Assembly: GCA_902589725.1 (NCBI GenBank)
Contig: CACITU010000007.1
Coordinates: forward strand, 18,061-82,060
DNA: 64,000 nt
Reading direction: 5' to 3'
DNA from: an uncultured Pelagibacteraceae bacterium
Lineage (GTDB): Bacteria > Pseudomonadota > Alphaproteobacteria > Pelagibacterales > Pelagibacteraceae
Part shown: positions 51,301 to 60,103 of the stretch, piece by piece
Position numbering within the stretch: the first letter of the stretch is position 1
Layout: each line of letters opens with the position of its first letter
Position numbers and translations under genes: made by a program
The notes under the pieces: model-generated
Told to the model about the DNA's origin: nothing
Database searches by the model: none
Seen by the model: the letters and a program-made list of their open reading frames with translations, nothing else

Positions 51301-52112
51301 TCAAGTTGATCTAAAAATTTCTCAAATTGTTTTTTCTCTAAATTAGATGATTGTTTTTTTCCAGGAAATTTACCAGTCATTGAGTCTTTTTTAAAAGCTT
51401 TAAGAGCTTTTAATCTTTCAATTTTAATTTCTTGTCTTAATCTTAATAAATTTCCGTATGCTTTAGAATGTCTTGGAGGATTTTCAGTATCACCACAAAT
51501 ATCTTCCATAAATAAATACATTACATCAGCATTTTTCCCTGAACCTAATGAAACAGTAACAATATTTGTACGCTTTGAAATTTCACCCATTACATTTTCT
51601 GGTATAACTTCACACTCTGCAGAAAAAGCGCCTGCATCTTCTAATCTTTTAAATTTTTGAAATAGATCATATGCTTCATCTGCAGTTTTACCCACTGCTC
51701 TCAAGCCACCAATCCAAGTGGATTTTCTTGGAACCAAACCCAAATGCCCCATTACTGGAACATCTTCCTTAGCTAGCATTTCAACTATATCCATACTTCT
51801 AGGTGTCATAACTGCATCTGCACCATTTTCTAAAGCTTTAAATGCTCCTCGCATAACATCCTCTGCAGTTACAAACTCATTTAATACTAAAGCAGCTGTT
51901 AAAAATAAATTTTTTGAACCTTCTCTTACAGGAATTACATTTTTTGCGTTTGATATAATCATATCAAATCCCGCCTTTTCTGCTGCCTCTGCTTCTTCAA
52001 TACTGTTCGCAGTAACTTGCGTAAATTTTCTTTTTCCTTTGGCTGTTTTTAAGTCTCCAACAGTTAAAGTTCGTTTTGCTGGTTTAGCAGCCCATGTATA
52101 GATATTCTTCAT
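51297..52112 (-). CDS. PanB-superfamily protein with altered active site
   Basis: 271 aa aligned to ketopantoate hydroxymethyltransferase: KFTQVTANSIEEAEAAEKAGFDMIISNAKNV, EDVPVMGHLGLVPR, AGAFSAECEVIPENVMGEISKRTNIVTVSLGSG. Against E. coli PanB, both Mg-ligand aspartates are replaced (GDS becomes SNA with N55; the second Asp is A74) while the catalytic Glu in ECEVIP stays. A normal PanB reaction is therefore doubtful; it belongs to the PEP mutase/isocitrate-lyase fold superfamily. Overlaps the MarR-like gene by 4 bases. Confidence 0.78.
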   Translation of the reverse strand: MKNIYTWAAKPAKRTLTVGDLKTAKGKRKFTQVTANSIEEAEAAEKAGFDMIISNAKNVIPVREGSKNLFLTAALVLNEFVTAEDVMRGAFKALENGADAVMTPRSMDIVEMLAKEDVPVMGHLGLVPRKSTWIGGLRAVGKTADEAYDLFQKFKRLEDAGAFSAECEVIPENVMGEISKRTNIVTVSLGSGKNADVMYLFMEDICGDTENPPRHSKAYGNLLRLRQEIKIERLKALKAFKKDSMTGKFPGKKQSSNLEKKQFEKFLDQLD

Positions 52113-52525
52113 TTAATTCCTTTATAAAGAATATCCCTTCTATCAATAAACTCCTCAAAGGTTTTGATGGTAATTACTGAAGGTAAAATAAAAATGGATC
52201 TTTTGTCTCTCTCATTTCTAATAATTCTAAAATAACCTTTTTTAATTGCTGTATCGATATAGACGTTTGAGGTCAAATATGATTTCTCAATTACTTTAAG
52301 TAGTTGATTTTTAGTAATTGATTTATTTTTGTAATAAGCAAGCATAACCATATGCAACATTATCCAATGTTGTGGGGTTAAAGAAAACCAATTCAATAAT
52401 TCATTGGCTAATCTTCCTTCAAAATCACCAAGTGATATTTCTGCTAGTTGAATTCTTTTTTGAGTTAATTTTGGAATTTTTTTTTGTTCTTCGAAATGTT
52501 TTGGGTATTTAAACTGTCTTTTCAT
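52109..52525 (-). CDS. MarR-like winged-helix regulator
   Basis: 138 aa. The central part LTPQHWIMLHMVMLAYYKNKSITKNQLLKVIEKSYLTSNVYIDTAIKKGYFRIIRNERDKRSIFILP has the MarR winged-helix layout, ending in the wing (D-KRS-IFILP). Only transcription-regulator gene clearly visible in the window. Co-transcribed with the PanB-like gene; candidate controller of the two divergent promoters at 48966-49058 and 53534-53618. Confidence 0.72.
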   Translation of the reverse strand: MKRQFKYPKHFEEQKKIPKLTQKRIQLAEISLGDFEGRLANELLNWFSLTPQHWIMLHMVMLAYYKNKSITKNQLLKVIEKSYLTSNVYIDTAIKKGYFRIIRNERDKRSIFILPSVITIKTFEEFIDRRDILYKGIK

Positions 52526-52552
52526 TAAATAAATTTAATCACATTCAGTTTT

Positions 52553-53533
52553 CTATTCAATACTATTTTTATTTAACAGTTCTTTATAAATATTGTTTAC
52601 TCTGTGTACTTCCGTTGCAGTATTGAAATATCCTTCATATTCTATCTCATTCGGTGTCACGTCAAAATGATAATGACCAGCATCTCTATCGTGCTCGTAA
52701 GAATGAAAGTGAGTATGCTCACCAGACTCTCTTAAATTTAATTCTCCTCCTGTAGGATCGCCAGTCCAAAGAACTGTATAACACTGCAATTTTGGTCCAA
52801 CCGGTTCATAAAATTGAAGAAAATCCTTAACACATTTCATTTGTTTTGGATCGTAATACTCATGTTTTATATCTTTATAATCAGGCTGAACATGTGATCT
52901 TATTTTTCCATCTAACACTCTAAATACACCAGAGAGAGACATATGCTCATTATTTTTAATATTTAAATTTTTTGATAAAGAAGACCTAATTGCTTGAGGT
53001 AAAGAACCTTGTTCTCCTTTTCTACCTTTGATTTTTATTTTAATAACTTTTCCTTGTTTGCCATCTGTGTAATAAATGTTTCCAAGTCCACCATGTTTTT
53101 TTGCAGAATATTTTTCAACAATACATTTTCTATCTGGACTTACTCTTGCAATTATTGATTTAGACTCATCAGTAATTAAATTTTCATTAATAATTAATTC
53201 TCCACAGTGACCATCTAAACATGACATTGCACCTGATCCAGCTCCTAAAGCATAAGATTTTTCAGAGTCAATCATTTTAGATATTTCTTGGTAGTCAAAC
53301 TCTGCACCAATAAATTTTGGATCATGCATATAAGGCTCTCCACCAACGTCTATTATTTTTTGATTTCCACTTATTCCTTCTGATGGACAATCCCAATCTC
53401 TAAGGTTAGGACAATCTACCACTTCTACTTCAACGTTTTTGAAATTTTCAGACAATCCTTTTTTTAATGCATCTGAAATATCTTCTAATGAGTAATCTTT
53501 AAAAGTTCCTTTTTCTATTTTTAATTGCATCAT
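52553..53533 (-). CDS. DUF1907 protein, homologue of human C11orf54 (PTD012)
   Basis: 326 aa. The C-terminal zinc motif of the C11orf54 family is clear: GEHTHFHSYEHDRDAGHYHFDVTPNEIEYEGYF, with histidines at 273, 275, 277, 287 and 289. The central block IDVGGEPYMHDPKFIG, GAGSGAMSCLDGHCGELI and the N-terminal CPNLRDWDCP are also family-like. The human protein is a zinc enzyme with esterase activity in vitro; the bacterial role is unknown. Divergent from the PanE-like gene and 27 bases upstream of the regulator gene. Confidence 0.85.
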   Translation of the reverse strand: MMQLKIEKGTFKDYSLEDISDALKKGLSENFKNVEVEVVDCPNLRDWDCPSEGISGNQKIIDVGGEPYMHDPKFIGAEFDYQEISKMIDSEKSYALGAGSGAMSCLDGHCGELIINENLITDESKSIIARVSPDRKCIVEKYSAKKHGGLGNIYYTDGKQGKVIKIKIKGRKGEQGSLPQAIRSSLSKNLNIKNNEHMSLSGVFRVLDGKIRSHVQPDYKDIKHEYYDPKQMKCVKDFLQFYEPVGPKLQCYTVLWTGDPTGGELNLRESGEHTHFHSYEHDRDAGHYHFDVTPNEIEYEGYFNTATEVHRVNNIYKELLNKNSIE

Positions 53534-53561
53534 GTAAATAAGCTATAATTTATTTTGCATA

Positions 53562-53595
53562 ATGTCTATAGATAATATATATAATTTCTATACAT
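53562..53595. promoter_or_regulatory. 34-base imperfect palindrome between DUF1907 and PanE-like genes
   Basis: Two 17-base half-sites match at 13 of 17 positions about a central AT run; outer arms are ATGTCTATAG and CTATACAT. On the minus strand it reads ATGTATAG-N16-CTATAGACAT, sharing the exact 8-mer and spacing (within one base) with 48987-49017. Likely binds a dimeric regulator, possibly the adjacent MarR-like protein. Confidence 0.45.
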
Positions 53596-53618
53596 AAATA
53601 ATTTTAAATAAGGTAACG

Positions 53619-54563
53619 ATGATTAATAAAAATTTGAAAGTAGCTGTTCTTGGTGCAGGGGCAATGGGTTGCTTGTTTGGTGGTTTGCTTGCTGAAAAAG
53701 GTTTGAATGTAATTTTAATTGATGTTTGGAAAGAACATGTAGATGCAATCAATAAAGATGGTTTAAAAATGGATGGACATGGTGGTGATCGAGTAATCAA
53801 AGTAAAAGCAACCTCAGATCCATCGTCTTTAGATAAAGTAGACGCTATAATAGTTATGTGTAAAGCTACAGCTTTAGAGCCAGCATTAAACAGTATTAAA
53901 AATATCATAGGAGATAAAACAGTATTCATGTCTTTTCAAAATGGTATTGGTCATGAAGCAATTATTCAAGGTATTGTTGGTAATGAAAAAGTAATTGGTG
54001 GAACAACTACTCAAGCTTCAAACATTTTAGGACCAGGTCATATAATGAATCATGGTTCGTTACCATCTTGGATTGGTGAGTACGAGGGAGGAGTTACTGA
54101 TCGAATTAAAGAAATAGCAGATACTTTTACAGCACATAATCTTGAAATGATTGCTGCAGAAGATGTAAAGAAAAGAAAATGGATGAAGCTTTTTGCTTTA
54201 ACAGCAATTGGACCATTATCTGCAATTTTTGATCTTCATCATACTGATTTATATATAAACAATAAAGCAAACGAAGTATCTCGAGGTTTAGGTAAAGAAA
54301 TAATTTTAGAGACAAGAGAAGTGGCGCTTGCAGATGGAGTTAATGTTTCAGAAGATGAGTGCTTATTTATGTTTAATAAAATTGTAGATTCCATGCAAAC
54401 CAACAAATCCTCAATGGCTTTTGATATTCAATATAAGAGAAAAACTGAAATAGACTTTATTAGTGGTGCGGTTTCAAAAATAGGAAAAAAACATGGGATT
54501 AAAACACCTTTAAACGATCTGATGTATAAAATTATTAAAGTGAAAGAAGGAATGTACAGCTAA
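53619..54563 (+). CDS. Ketopantoate reductase family (PanE/ApbA) oxidoreductase
   Basis: 314 aa. NADPH loop VLGAGAMGCLFGGLLAEKG, VMCKATALEPAL, FQNGIGHEAII, VKKRKWMKLFALTAIGPLSAIF with the catalytic-region Lys, and SSMAFDIQYKRKTEIDFISG (the Q/K-R-TEID-I-G motif). Family members reduce 2-dehydropantoate or other branched 2-oxoacids. With a PanB-like protein lacking metal ligands nearby, a pantothenate role is uncertain. Stop codon is directly followed by the next ATG. Confidence 0.88.
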   Translation: MINKNLKVAVLGAGAMGCLFGGLLAEKGLNVILIDVWKEHVDAINKDGLKMDGHGGDRVIKVKATSDPSSLDKVDAIIVMCKATALEPALNSIKNIIGDKTVFMSFQNGIGHEAIIQGIVGNEKVIGGTTTQASNILGPGHIMNHGSLPSWIGEYEGGVTDRIKEIADTFTAHNLEMIAAEDVKKRKWMKLFALTAIGPLSAIFDLHHTDLYINNKANEVSRGLGKEIILETREVALADGVNVSEDECLFMFNKIVDSMQTNKSSMAFDIQYKRKTEIDFISGAVSKIGKKHGIKTPLNDLMYKIIKVKEGMYS

Positions 54564-55433
54564 ATGCTAAGTACAAATAGATTAAAAAAAATCAAAAGTA
54601 ACTTTCCTGTTTTAGTTGGAAACAACGTTGTTTCAAAAAATATCTGTAATTTATTAATAAAAGAAATCAGTAACTCAAAATCATTTGATGATATGATTAT
54701 GGGGGGTAGAAGCAGGATTAACAAAGGTTCAAAAAATTTTAATTTATATATCAAAAATTCAGTTAACTCTGCAAAACTTTTTAAGCTTTTTAATAGTAAG
54801 TCTTTTTATAAAAAAATTGAAAATCTTTTTACAAAAAATTTTAAGGATGGATCGTGGGTTAATTTATATAAACCACAATCATTTAATCCTAAAAAGTTTA
54901 CTGTTAAAAAAAAATTAAACTCAACTGAATTAAAAAAAATGTTAGGTAATAATTATACTAATCCTAAAGTAAATTTAGATATAGACTTTTCAGTGTCAAA
55001 AGGAGGATATAGGTTACGACCTCACAGAGATGATATAACTAGATTATACAATTTCTTAATTTATTTAACCGACATACCAAAAAAAAATGGTGGCTCTCTT
55101 ACTATCTACAGAAAAAAAGTAAAAAAAAATTTAAGAAAGAGTTTTAGAAGATTTCCAAAAATAACTGAACTCGAAATAGTTAAGTCTTTTACGCCAAAAA
55201 AAGGAACTGTCGTTTTTTTTCAATCTACTCCAAATTCTTATCATGGAGTAAAGAGATTTATAGAAAGAAATTGTCCAAAACGTTTTTTTATTTATGGCAG
55301 TTATGCGTTAAATAAACCAGTAATATGGAATTACAAAGGGATCTCATATTATCCACATATAGTTAGCAACAAAAAAAGAATGCTTACTTCTTTTCATGAC
55401 GCGAACTATTTAACCACACCACCAAACCATTGA
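54564..55433 (+). CDS. 2-oxoglutarate/Fe(II)-dependent oxygenase
   Basis: 289 aa. Iron triad H154-x-D156 (LRPHRDDITRLYNFLIYL) and H227 (NSYHGVKRF), with R240 (NCPKRFFIYG) as the probable 2-oxoglutarate binder; GGSLTIYR and KGTVVFFQ strands fit a prolyl-hydroxylase-like double-stranded beta helix. Very lysine-rich. Immediately follows the PanE-like gene and precedes a PhyH-type oxygenase by 31 bases. Substrate unknown. Confidence 0.8.
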   Translation: MLSTNRLKKIKSNFPVLVGNNVVSKNICNLLIKEISNSKSFDDMIMGGRSRINKGSKNFNLYIKNSVNSAKLFKLFNSKSFYKKIENLFTKNFKDGSWVNLYKPQSFNPKKFTVKKKLNSTELKKMLGNNYTNPKVNLDIDFSVSKGGYRLRPHRDDITRLYNFLIYLTDIPKKNGGSLTIYRKKVKKNLRKSFRRFPKITELEIVKSFTPKKGTVVFFQSTPNSYHGVKRFIERNCPKRFFIYGSYALNKPVIWNYKGISYYPHIVSNKKRMLTSFHDANYLTTPPNH

Positions 55434-55464
55434 AATTATTTGAATGATAAAATAAATTTTAATA

Positions 55465-56445
55465 ATGAAAAATACTTTTCAAAAAAAATTATATGAGAAT
55501 GGTTATTTAATTATAAAAAATGTACTCAATTTTGAGAGAGACTTAAAACCAGTTCTTAATGATATGGAATTTGTAATGGATTGTCTCATACAAAAATACA
55601 CTACGAAAAAAGAGATTAAAAAAGTTCTTAACCTCGATTTTAGAAAAAAATATTCTTTTATTTCTAAACTTAATATCCATGATTTGGATCAATATTTTAA
55701 TACAAGATTACCGAGAGACCACGTAAAAAAAGATAGCGATTATTTTGCTACACAATCATTGTGGAATTTAATTACTAATAAAAAGATTTTAGATGTTGTA
55801 GAAAAAATTTTGGGGAAAGAAATAATGTCAAATCCGGTTCAAAATACTAGAATTAAACAACCTGAAAAAAAATTACCAAAAGGATCAATTCATGATGGTT
55901 TAAGTGGAAGAACACCTTGGCATCAAGATGCTGCTGTTTTAAATTCTCGCGGACAAAAATTAACAGATATGGTCACAGTTTGGATTCCTTTTACTAAAAC
56001 AACGAAGAAGAATGGATGCATGATTACAGTAAAAAAAATTAATAAAATGGGATTATTAAATCATATATCTGGATACAGGGGGCAAGTGGAATTAAAAAAT
56101 AGTAAATTACTTGATAATATGGAGCATATTTATTTGGAAGCAAATATTGGTGATGTAATATTGTTGCACAAACACTCTATACATTGTTCTTTACCAAATA
56201 GATCTGACGACTTTAGAATAAGTGCTGACCTAAGATATAATATAGCTGGGCAACCTTCTGGAAGAGAACCTCTTCCAAATTTCTATGTGAGAAGTAAAAA
56301 TAAAAAAAATATTCAAATAAAAAATTTCAAACAGTGGTTGGCTCTTTGGGAAAAAGCTAAAGAAAGTCGTGTTGGGAAATATGCTTTTAAATATCCACTC
56401 CCAACTTATAAAACAAATAAAAGAGACTTATCAAAATTAATTTAA
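55465..56445 (+). CDS. Phytanoyl-CoA dioxygenase (PhyH)-family oxygenase
   Basis: 326 aa. Opening YENGYLIIKNVL is typical of PhyH; iron triad H153-x-D155 (TPWHQDAAVLNSRG) and H240 (HKHSIHCSLPNRSDDFR) with R251 for 2-oxoglutarate. VTVWIPFTKTTKKNGCMITV is the standard block between them. Hydroxylates an unknown small molecule. Second of two consecutive Fe/2-oxoglutarate oxygenases; its end is 2 bases from the convergent Gfo/Idh gene. Confidence 0.87.
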   Translation: MKNTFQKKLYENGYLIIKNVLNFERDLKPVLNDMEFVMDCLIQKYTTKKEIKKVLNLDFRKKYSFISKLNIHDLDQYFNTRLPRDHVKKDSDYFATQSLWNLITNKKILDVVEKILGKEIMSNPVQNTRIKQPEKKLPKGSIHDGLSGRTPWHQDAAVLNSRGQKLTDMVTVWIPFTKTTKKNGCMITVKKINKMGLLNHISGYRGQVELKNSKLLDNMEHIYLEANIGDVILLHKHSIHCSLPNRSDDFRISADLRYNIAGQPSGREPLPNFYVRSKNKKNIQIKNFKQWLALWEKAKESRVGKYAFKYPLPTYKTNKRDLSKLI

Positions 56446-56447
56446 TT

Positions 56448-57599
56448 TTATTTATTAAATTGAATCCATTTACTATTGTTTTTGCTTGAGTCTAAAACAG
56501 TCTCTATAAACTTCATCCCTTCGACCCCATCATAAATAGTTGGGTAACAGTCATCTAACTCGTCATATTTTTCATTATTTATTTGAGCATTTAATCTTTT
56601 AGAAACATCAGTATAAATATTTGCAAAACCTTCCAAATATCCCTCTGGATGACCTGGCGGAACTCTTGTAACGTCGTTAGCTTCTTTTTCTGCACTGCCA
56701 CTACCTCTTGTTATTTTTTCAGTAGGTTTTCCAAATTTTGTATAATACAAATAATTCGGATCTTCTTGTTTCCACTCTAACCCACCTTTTTCACCATACA
56801 CTCTGATTTTAAGATTATTTTCATTACCGACTGCAACTTGACTAGACCATATCGCGCCTTTTGCACCGCCTTTAAATCTAAGCATGATTTGTGCATTATC
56901 ATCTAATTTTCGGCCTTTCACAAAAGTATGAATGTCAGCTGATAACTCATCCAATTCTAACTCAGTTATAAATCTAATAAGATTAAATGCATGAGTTCCA
57001 ATATCTCCTATGCAACCTCCTCCTCCTGATCTTTTAGGATCAGTTCTCCACTCAGCTTGTTTTAAACCAGTATCTTCAGCTTTTGTAGTTAACCAATCTT
57101 GAGGATATTCTGCTTGTATAACTCTTATTTTTCCAAGATCACCTTTTTTAATAAGAGATCTTCCATGTCTTACCATTGGGTATCCAGTATAATTATGTGT
57201 TAAAGCAAAAATTATCTTTTTATTTTCTATTATATCTTTAAGAGAATTTGCTTCCTCACTTGATAAGGCAAGAGGCTTATCACAAATAATGTGAATACCC
57301 TTTTCTGCAAAAATTTTTGCCACTGGCACATGAAGATGATTAGGAGTTACAATAGAAACAACATCTATTCCATCTGAAAGACTAGACTCTTTTTCAGCCA
57401 TTTCCTGATAAGTTTCATAGATACGTTCTTTTGACAATCCAAGTTTTCTTCCAGTTTCTTTTGAGTTGTCAAAATTAGATGAAAAACATCCTGCTACTAA
57501 TTCGTAATGACCATCAAGTCTTAGCGCTATTCTGTGAACACCTCCAATAAAAGCGCCTTCTCCTCCGCCAACCATTCCAATACGGATTTTTCTTTGCAC
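56448..57599 (-). CDS. Gfo/Idh/MocA-family sugar dehydrogenase
   Basis: 383 aa: IGMVGGGEGAFIGGVHRIAL cofactor loop, IICDKPLALS (DKP in place of EKP), LTHNYTGYPMVRHGR, SGGGGCIGDIGTHAFNLIRFIT with catalytic Asp/His. The long GGGEGAFIG loop is typical of the 3-keto-glycoside-type dehydrogenases. Starts with GTG overlapping the isomerase stop codon. With the TIM-barrel isomerase it likely processes the substrate of the divergent importer through an oxidised (3-keto) sugar. Confidence 0.9.
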   Translation of the reverse strand: MQRKIRIGMVGGGEGAFIGGVHRIALRLDGHYELVAGCFSSNFDNSKETGRKLGLSKERIYETYQEMAEKESSLSDGIDVVSIVTPNHLHVPVAKIFAEKGIHIICDKPLALSSEEANSLKDIIENKKIIFALTHNYTGYPMVRHGRSLIKKGDLGKIRVIQAEYPQDWLTTKAEDTGLKQAEWRTDPKRSGGGGCIGDIGTHAFNLIRFITELELDELSADIHTFVKGRKLDDNAQIMLRFKGGAKGAIWSSQVAVGNENNLKIRVYGEKGGLEWKQEDPNYLYYTKFGKPTEKITRGSGSAEKEANDVTRVPPGHPEGYLEGFANIYTDVSKRLNAQINNEKYDELDDCYPTIYDGVEGMKFIETVLDSSKNNSKWIQFNK

Positions 57600-58654
57600 T
57601 AATTTATACCTAGCATTTTTTTATTAGCTTCAATATCAGCGCCACTTCCTGCAAAATCATCAAATGCTTTTTCTGTAGTGTTTATAATATGATTTTTAAT
57701 AAATTCAGCTCCTTCTCTTGCACCATCTTCTGGATGTTTTAAACAGCACTCCCATTCAAGAACTGCCCAACCATCATAACCATATGAAGTAAATTTTGAA
57801 AAAATTGATTTAAAATCTACTTGTCCATCACCAAGGGATCTAAATCTACCGGCTCTGTTAACCCAAGATTGAAAACCACCGTACACTCCTTGTTTTCCAG
57901 AAGGATTTAACTCTGCATCTTTAACATGAAACATTTTTATTTTTTCATGATAAATATCTATATGAGCTAAGTAATCTAAATTCTGTAAGACATAATGACT
58001 AGGATCATAAAGCATATTGCATCTTTTATGGTTACCAACTTTTTCTAAAAACATTTCAAATGTAATACCATCATGTAGATCTTCTCCTGGATGTATCTCG
58101 TAACAAAGATCAACTCCATTTTGATCAAATTGATCGAGAATTGGTTTCCATCGATTTGAAAGCTCATTAAATGCATTTTCAATTAATCCTTCAGGTCTTT
58201 GTGGCCAAGGATAAACATAAGGCCAAGCAAGTGCTCCTGAAAAAGTAACATGCCTATCTAGCCCAAGATTTTTTGAGGCCTTAGCTGCCATCATTAATTG
58301 ATTTACTGCCCACTCTTGTCTTGCTTTTGGATTTCCTCTAACCTCGGGTGCTGCAAATCCATCAAATGCTGTGTCGTAAGCTGGGTGTACTGCAACCAAC
58401 TGTCCTTGAAGATGTGTTGATAGTTCTGTGATTTCAAGATTATATTTTTTTGTTACGCCTTTGATTTCATCGCAATAATCTTTGCTTTCAGACGCTTTCT
58501 TGAGATCAATTAATCTAGCATCCCAACTTGGAATTTGGACACCTTTATAACCTAATGAAGATACCCACTTACAAATATTATCTAAAGAATTGAATGGTGC
58601 ATCTTCACCTACAAATTGTGCTAGGAAAATTGCAGGACCTTTTATATTGTTCAT
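57599..58654 (-). CDS. Sugar phosphate isomerase/epimerase-like TIM-barrel protein
   Basis: 351 aa of the xylose-isomerase-like (AP endonuclease 2) fold. Metal-ligand positions are visible: Glu in CYEIHPGEDLHDG, Asp-His in YDPSHYVLQ, His in MFHVKDAEL and Glu in VLEWECC. Such proteins act as isomerases, epimerases or hydrolases of keto-sugars. GGGGAG ribosome site. Divergent from the binding-protein gene across 118 bases and coupled to the Gfo/Idh gene. Confidence 0.9.
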   Translation of the reverse strand: MNNIKGPAIFLAQFVGEDAPFNSLDNICKWVSSLGYKGVQIPSWDARLIDLKKASESKDYCDEIKGVTKKYNLEITELSTHLQGQLVAVHPAYDTAFDGFAAPEVRGNPKARQEWAVNQLMMAAKASKNLGLDRHVTFSGALAWPYVYPWPQRPEGLIENAFNELSNRWKPILDQFDQNGVDLCYEIHPGEDLHDGITFEMFLEKVGNHKRCNMLYDPSHYVLQNLDYLAHIDIYHEKIKMFHVKDAELNPSGKQGVYGGFQSWVNRAGRFRSLGDGQVDFKSIFSKFTSYGYDGWAVLEWECCLKHPEDGAREGAEFIKNHIINTTEKAFDDFAGSGADIEANKKMLGIN

Positions 58655-58772
58655 TATCTCCCCTCTCTCTTTGAATTTTTCAACAATTTATTTTATATAA
58701 AAAAAAATACTAGCAGGCACAACTCATCTTGGGTAGACTATTCTTAAGAAAAATAAACTAAGAGGAGATAAA

Positions 58773-60077
58773 ATGAAAAAAATAATGATTTTATTGTTTG
58801 TTTCTCTATTTTCGTTCTCTGTAAATTCAAATGCTAAATCTATAACATTAGGATGGGCCGCTTGGGACCCAGCTAATGCTTTACAAGAATTAACTAAAGA
58901 ATTTACTGCAGAAACTGGAATAGAAGTTAATTTTGAGTTTGTGCCTTGGCCAAATTTTGCCGACCGTATGTTAAATGAGCTTAACAACAAAGGTAAAACA
59001 TTTGACCTTTTAATTGGTGACTCTCAGTGGATTGGTGCTGGGGCAGTATATGGACATTACGTTAAGTTGAACGATTTCTTTGATAAAGAGGGAATTTCAA
59101 TGAGTGATTTCTCACCAGCTACTGTTTATGCCTACTCAACTTGGCCTAAAGGTAGTGAAAACTATTATGCATTACCTGCTATGGGAGATGCATTAGCTTG
59201 GGCTTACAGAAAAGACTGGTTTGATAGACCAGAACTTAAATCTGAGTTCAAAAAGAAACACGGTTATGATCTAGGGGTTCCTGCAAACTGGAATCAATTA
59301 TACGATATGTGTACTTTCTTCCAAGGAAGAGAAATTGATGGTCAAAAAAGGTATGGGGCTGCCATTAACACAGAGCGTGGATCAGAAGGTATAACAATGG
59401 GTGTTACAGCTGCTATGTATGCGTGGGGTATGGAATATGAAAATCCTAAAAAGCCATACGATATGGAAGGATATTTCAATTCACCACAAGCTGTAGAAGC
59501 AGTTGAGTTTTACAGAAAGTTATATGAAGACTGTGCACCTCCAGGACACTCTGATGCTTACATGGTTGCAAACTTAGATGCTTACAAATCAGGACAAGTT
59601 GCATTCCAAATGAATTGGTATGCTTTTTGGCCGGGTGTTTCTAAAGAAGACAGTGATGGAAGAGTTAGTGGATTCTTTGCAAATCCAAAACAAAATGTTG
59701 CAGCTGCAACATTAGGTGGACAAGGGATATCTGTTGTTAAATACTCAGACAAACAGGATCTTGCTCTTGAATACATCAAGTGGTTTGCACGACCAGATAT
59801 ACAACAAAAATGGTGGGATCTAGGTGGATATTCATGTCATAATGATGTTTTGAATTCACCATCATTTCCAACATCAACTGTTTATGCACAAGGATTCTTG
59901 GACTCAATGGGAATTGTCAAAGATTTTTGGCAAGAACCAACTTTCGTAGAGTTAATGCTTCCTATGCAAGAAGCAATTCATGACTATGTTGTTAATGGAA
60001 AAGGAACTGCTAAAGAAGCTCTAGATAAAATTATCGAAGAGTGGGTTGAAGTATTCGAAGCAGACGGAAAACTTTAA
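58773..60077 (+). CDS. CUT1 ABC transporter sugar-binding protein
   Basis: 434 aa with signal peptide (MKKIMILLFVSLFSFSVNSNA). Mature start ITLGWAAWDPANALQELTKEFTAETGIEVNFEFVPWPNFADRMLNELN; aromatic-rich pocket regions DSQWIGAGAVYGHY and MNWYAFWPG. A strong AGAGGAG lies before the ATG. First gene of an importer with two permeases, a small membrane protein and two ATPases; ligand probably a sugar, polyol or glycoside handled by the divergent Gfo/Idh and isomerase genes. Confidence 0.9.
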   Translation: MKKIMILLFVSLFSFSVNSNAKSITLGWAAWDPANALQELTKEFTAETGIEVNFEFVPWPNFADRMLNELNNKGKTFDLLIGDSQWIGAGAVYGHYVKLNDFFDKEGISMSDFSPATVYAYSTWPKGSENYYALPAMGDALAWAYRKDWFDRPELKSEFKKKHGYDLGVPANWNQLYDMCTFFQGREIDGQKRYGAAINTERGSEGITMGVTAAMYAWGMEYENPKKPYDMEGYFNSPQAVEAVEFYRKLYEDCAPPGHSDAYMVANLDAYKSGQVAFQMNWYAFWPGVSKEDSDGRVSGFFANPKQNVAAATLGGQGISVVKYSDKQDLALEYIKWFARPDIQQKWWDLGGYSCHNDVLNSPSFPTSTVYAQGFLDSMGIVKDFWQEPTFVELMLPMQEAIHDYVVNGKGTAKEALDKIIEEWVEVFEADGKL

Positions 60078-60103
60078 CATTAATACTTAAAAAAATTAAA
60101 ATT

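Noticed and set aside
51297..54563. Pantothenate biosynthesis cluster (panB with panE)
   Set aside because: The PanB-like protein lacks both magnesium aspartates and panC/panD are absent, so the pathway name cannot be supported.
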